Positions 20,347 to 21,045 of a stretch of DNA of 21,045 bases are shown here, one piece after another. The stretch is from Azolla pinnata (Eukaryota > Streptophyta > Polypodiopsida > Salviniales > Salviniaceae), in NCBI GenBank assembly GCA_037176905.1, contig JBBBWG010011158.1:1-21045 (forward strand), in the 5' to 3' direction. The position numbers and the translations under genes were made by a program. The stretch's first letter is position 1. The number at the start of each line of letters is the position of its first letter. The notes beneath the pieces were generated by a model. That model ran no database searches, was not told the origin of the DNA, and saw only the letters and a list, made by a program, of their open reading frames with translations.

Positions 20347-21045
20347 ACATTTATTCATTGATGGGGTTTTTGTTATCGGTATATTCTTGATCTGTGGCTA
20401 TATATTTGCTGTAAACTTGTCAGTTTCAATGGAAGCTTGGGAAATGTGTGATTAGAGTGGCAAGTTGATTTGCAAATGCAACAAAATGATATTCCTTATT
20501 AGTGAGCCATAAAACACACACACAGACACGAATGCGCATTCATTCAGCAAGAGCATACATGAATCAGAAACATATTTTGTGTTTTCTCAGTTGCACACAT
20601 ATTGGGTAGATTTTTGGAAAGGAATACATATTTGCTGGCTTTGCTGATTGCAACATCTCGCAATGTCATGGGTCAATGGCCAATACGATTGATCACGCTT
20701 CCCATTTAGACGCAGTTAGGGGGCTTTTGACAGGAAAGGCTTTGGAGAAGTTTTGTTCCAACTTGAACGTTGCATTCCATCGATTCTCGAATCGATTTCA
20801 CTTGCTTGCGGTCGGTTCCTCGAATCGATGGGGTAGACGTCGAGGATCGATCGTTAATGTCGGGAGTGTTGAGAGGGGTGAGGTGTTAGCGAGCCAGAAT
20901 CTGGGAGCTTTCCATTGCTTGCATGAAACAGAATCCAGGAGCTTCCCATCCCTTCCACGAAACCGAATTCCAAGGGCTTGCATCCCTTAGCATGAAACGG
21001 AATCGAGGAGCTTCCCAATCCTTTCCATGAAACATAATCTAAGGA
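20347..21045. other. 3' intergenic flank, no gene seen
   Basis: Holds a short (CA)n run near 20514-20524 and a minisatellite from 20897 to the window end. From about 20690 onward it is richer in G+C than the gene's introns and contains repeated TCGAATCGAT palindromic blocks. Open frames here (20676-20990 +, 20798-20983 -) are largely products of the repeats. Confidence 0.7.
20897..21045. repeat. 34-35-bp minisatellite, about 4.3 copies, truncated by window end
   Basis: Units start at 20897, 20931, 20965, 21000 and 21035. Each follows the pattern GAATC-GGAGCTTCCCAT-CCTT-CATGAAAC with several differences between copies. Two TCGAATCGAT blocks at 20787 and 20820, 33 bp apart and followed by a TTGCTTGC-like segment, may be eroded earlier copies. 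Confidence 0.9.

Noticed and set aside
20676-20990. 104-codon plus-strand frame and overlapping minus-strand frame in the 3' flank
   Set aside because: Both run through the minisatellite, so the repeated residues come from repeated DNA, not from a protein.

Overview
The window is plant nuclear DNA: one large intron-rich gene on the + strand fills positions 93 to 19972, with about 1.1 kb of 3' flank after it. Evidence for a plant, probably a flowering plant, is a callose synthase (1,3-beta-glucan synthase, GT48, GSL/CalS family) cut into many short exons, AT-rich introns with plant-type GT/AG borders, and simple repeats (GA, CATA, CA). The species cannot be named from the sequence. There are no bacterial genes, rRNA, tRNA or CRISPR.

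I reconstructed 46 coding exons by matching translated segments to what I remember of Arabidopsis GSL8/CalS10 and GSL10/CalS9. All 45 introns start with GT and end with AG, and every junction keeps the frame. The joined exons total 4869 nt: 1622 codons plus a stop. The first roughly 200 residues of a typical 1,900-residue family member lie upstream of the window. Layout: positions 93-3583 encode the N-terminal cytosolic part with the FKS1_dom1 signature; 4131-9242 the first membrane cluster; 9554-11671 the variable part of the large cytosolic loop; 11828-17313 the conserved catalytic domain; 17388-19972 the C-terminal membrane cluster and a Pro/Ser-rich tail. A likely poly(A) signal is at 20341.

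The gene looks intact but unusual. It is closest to the GSL8/GSL10 (CalS9/10) group in exon architecture and C-terminal sequence. It has several shortened loops and non-conservative changes at otherwise near-invariant catalytic-domain positions, for example GKGCSVGWNQI where the family has GKGRDVGLNQI. It may be a divergent, possibly neofunctionalised paralogue or a little-studied lineage.

The introns hold several local duplications: a 151-bp tandem pair, a 42-43-bp triplet, a degenerate ~101-bp pair and a CATA-type tract. A 34-35-bp minisatellite starts in the 3' flank and runs off the window. I found no new multi-gene system; the unusual material is in the divergence of this one enzyme and in its intronic structure.
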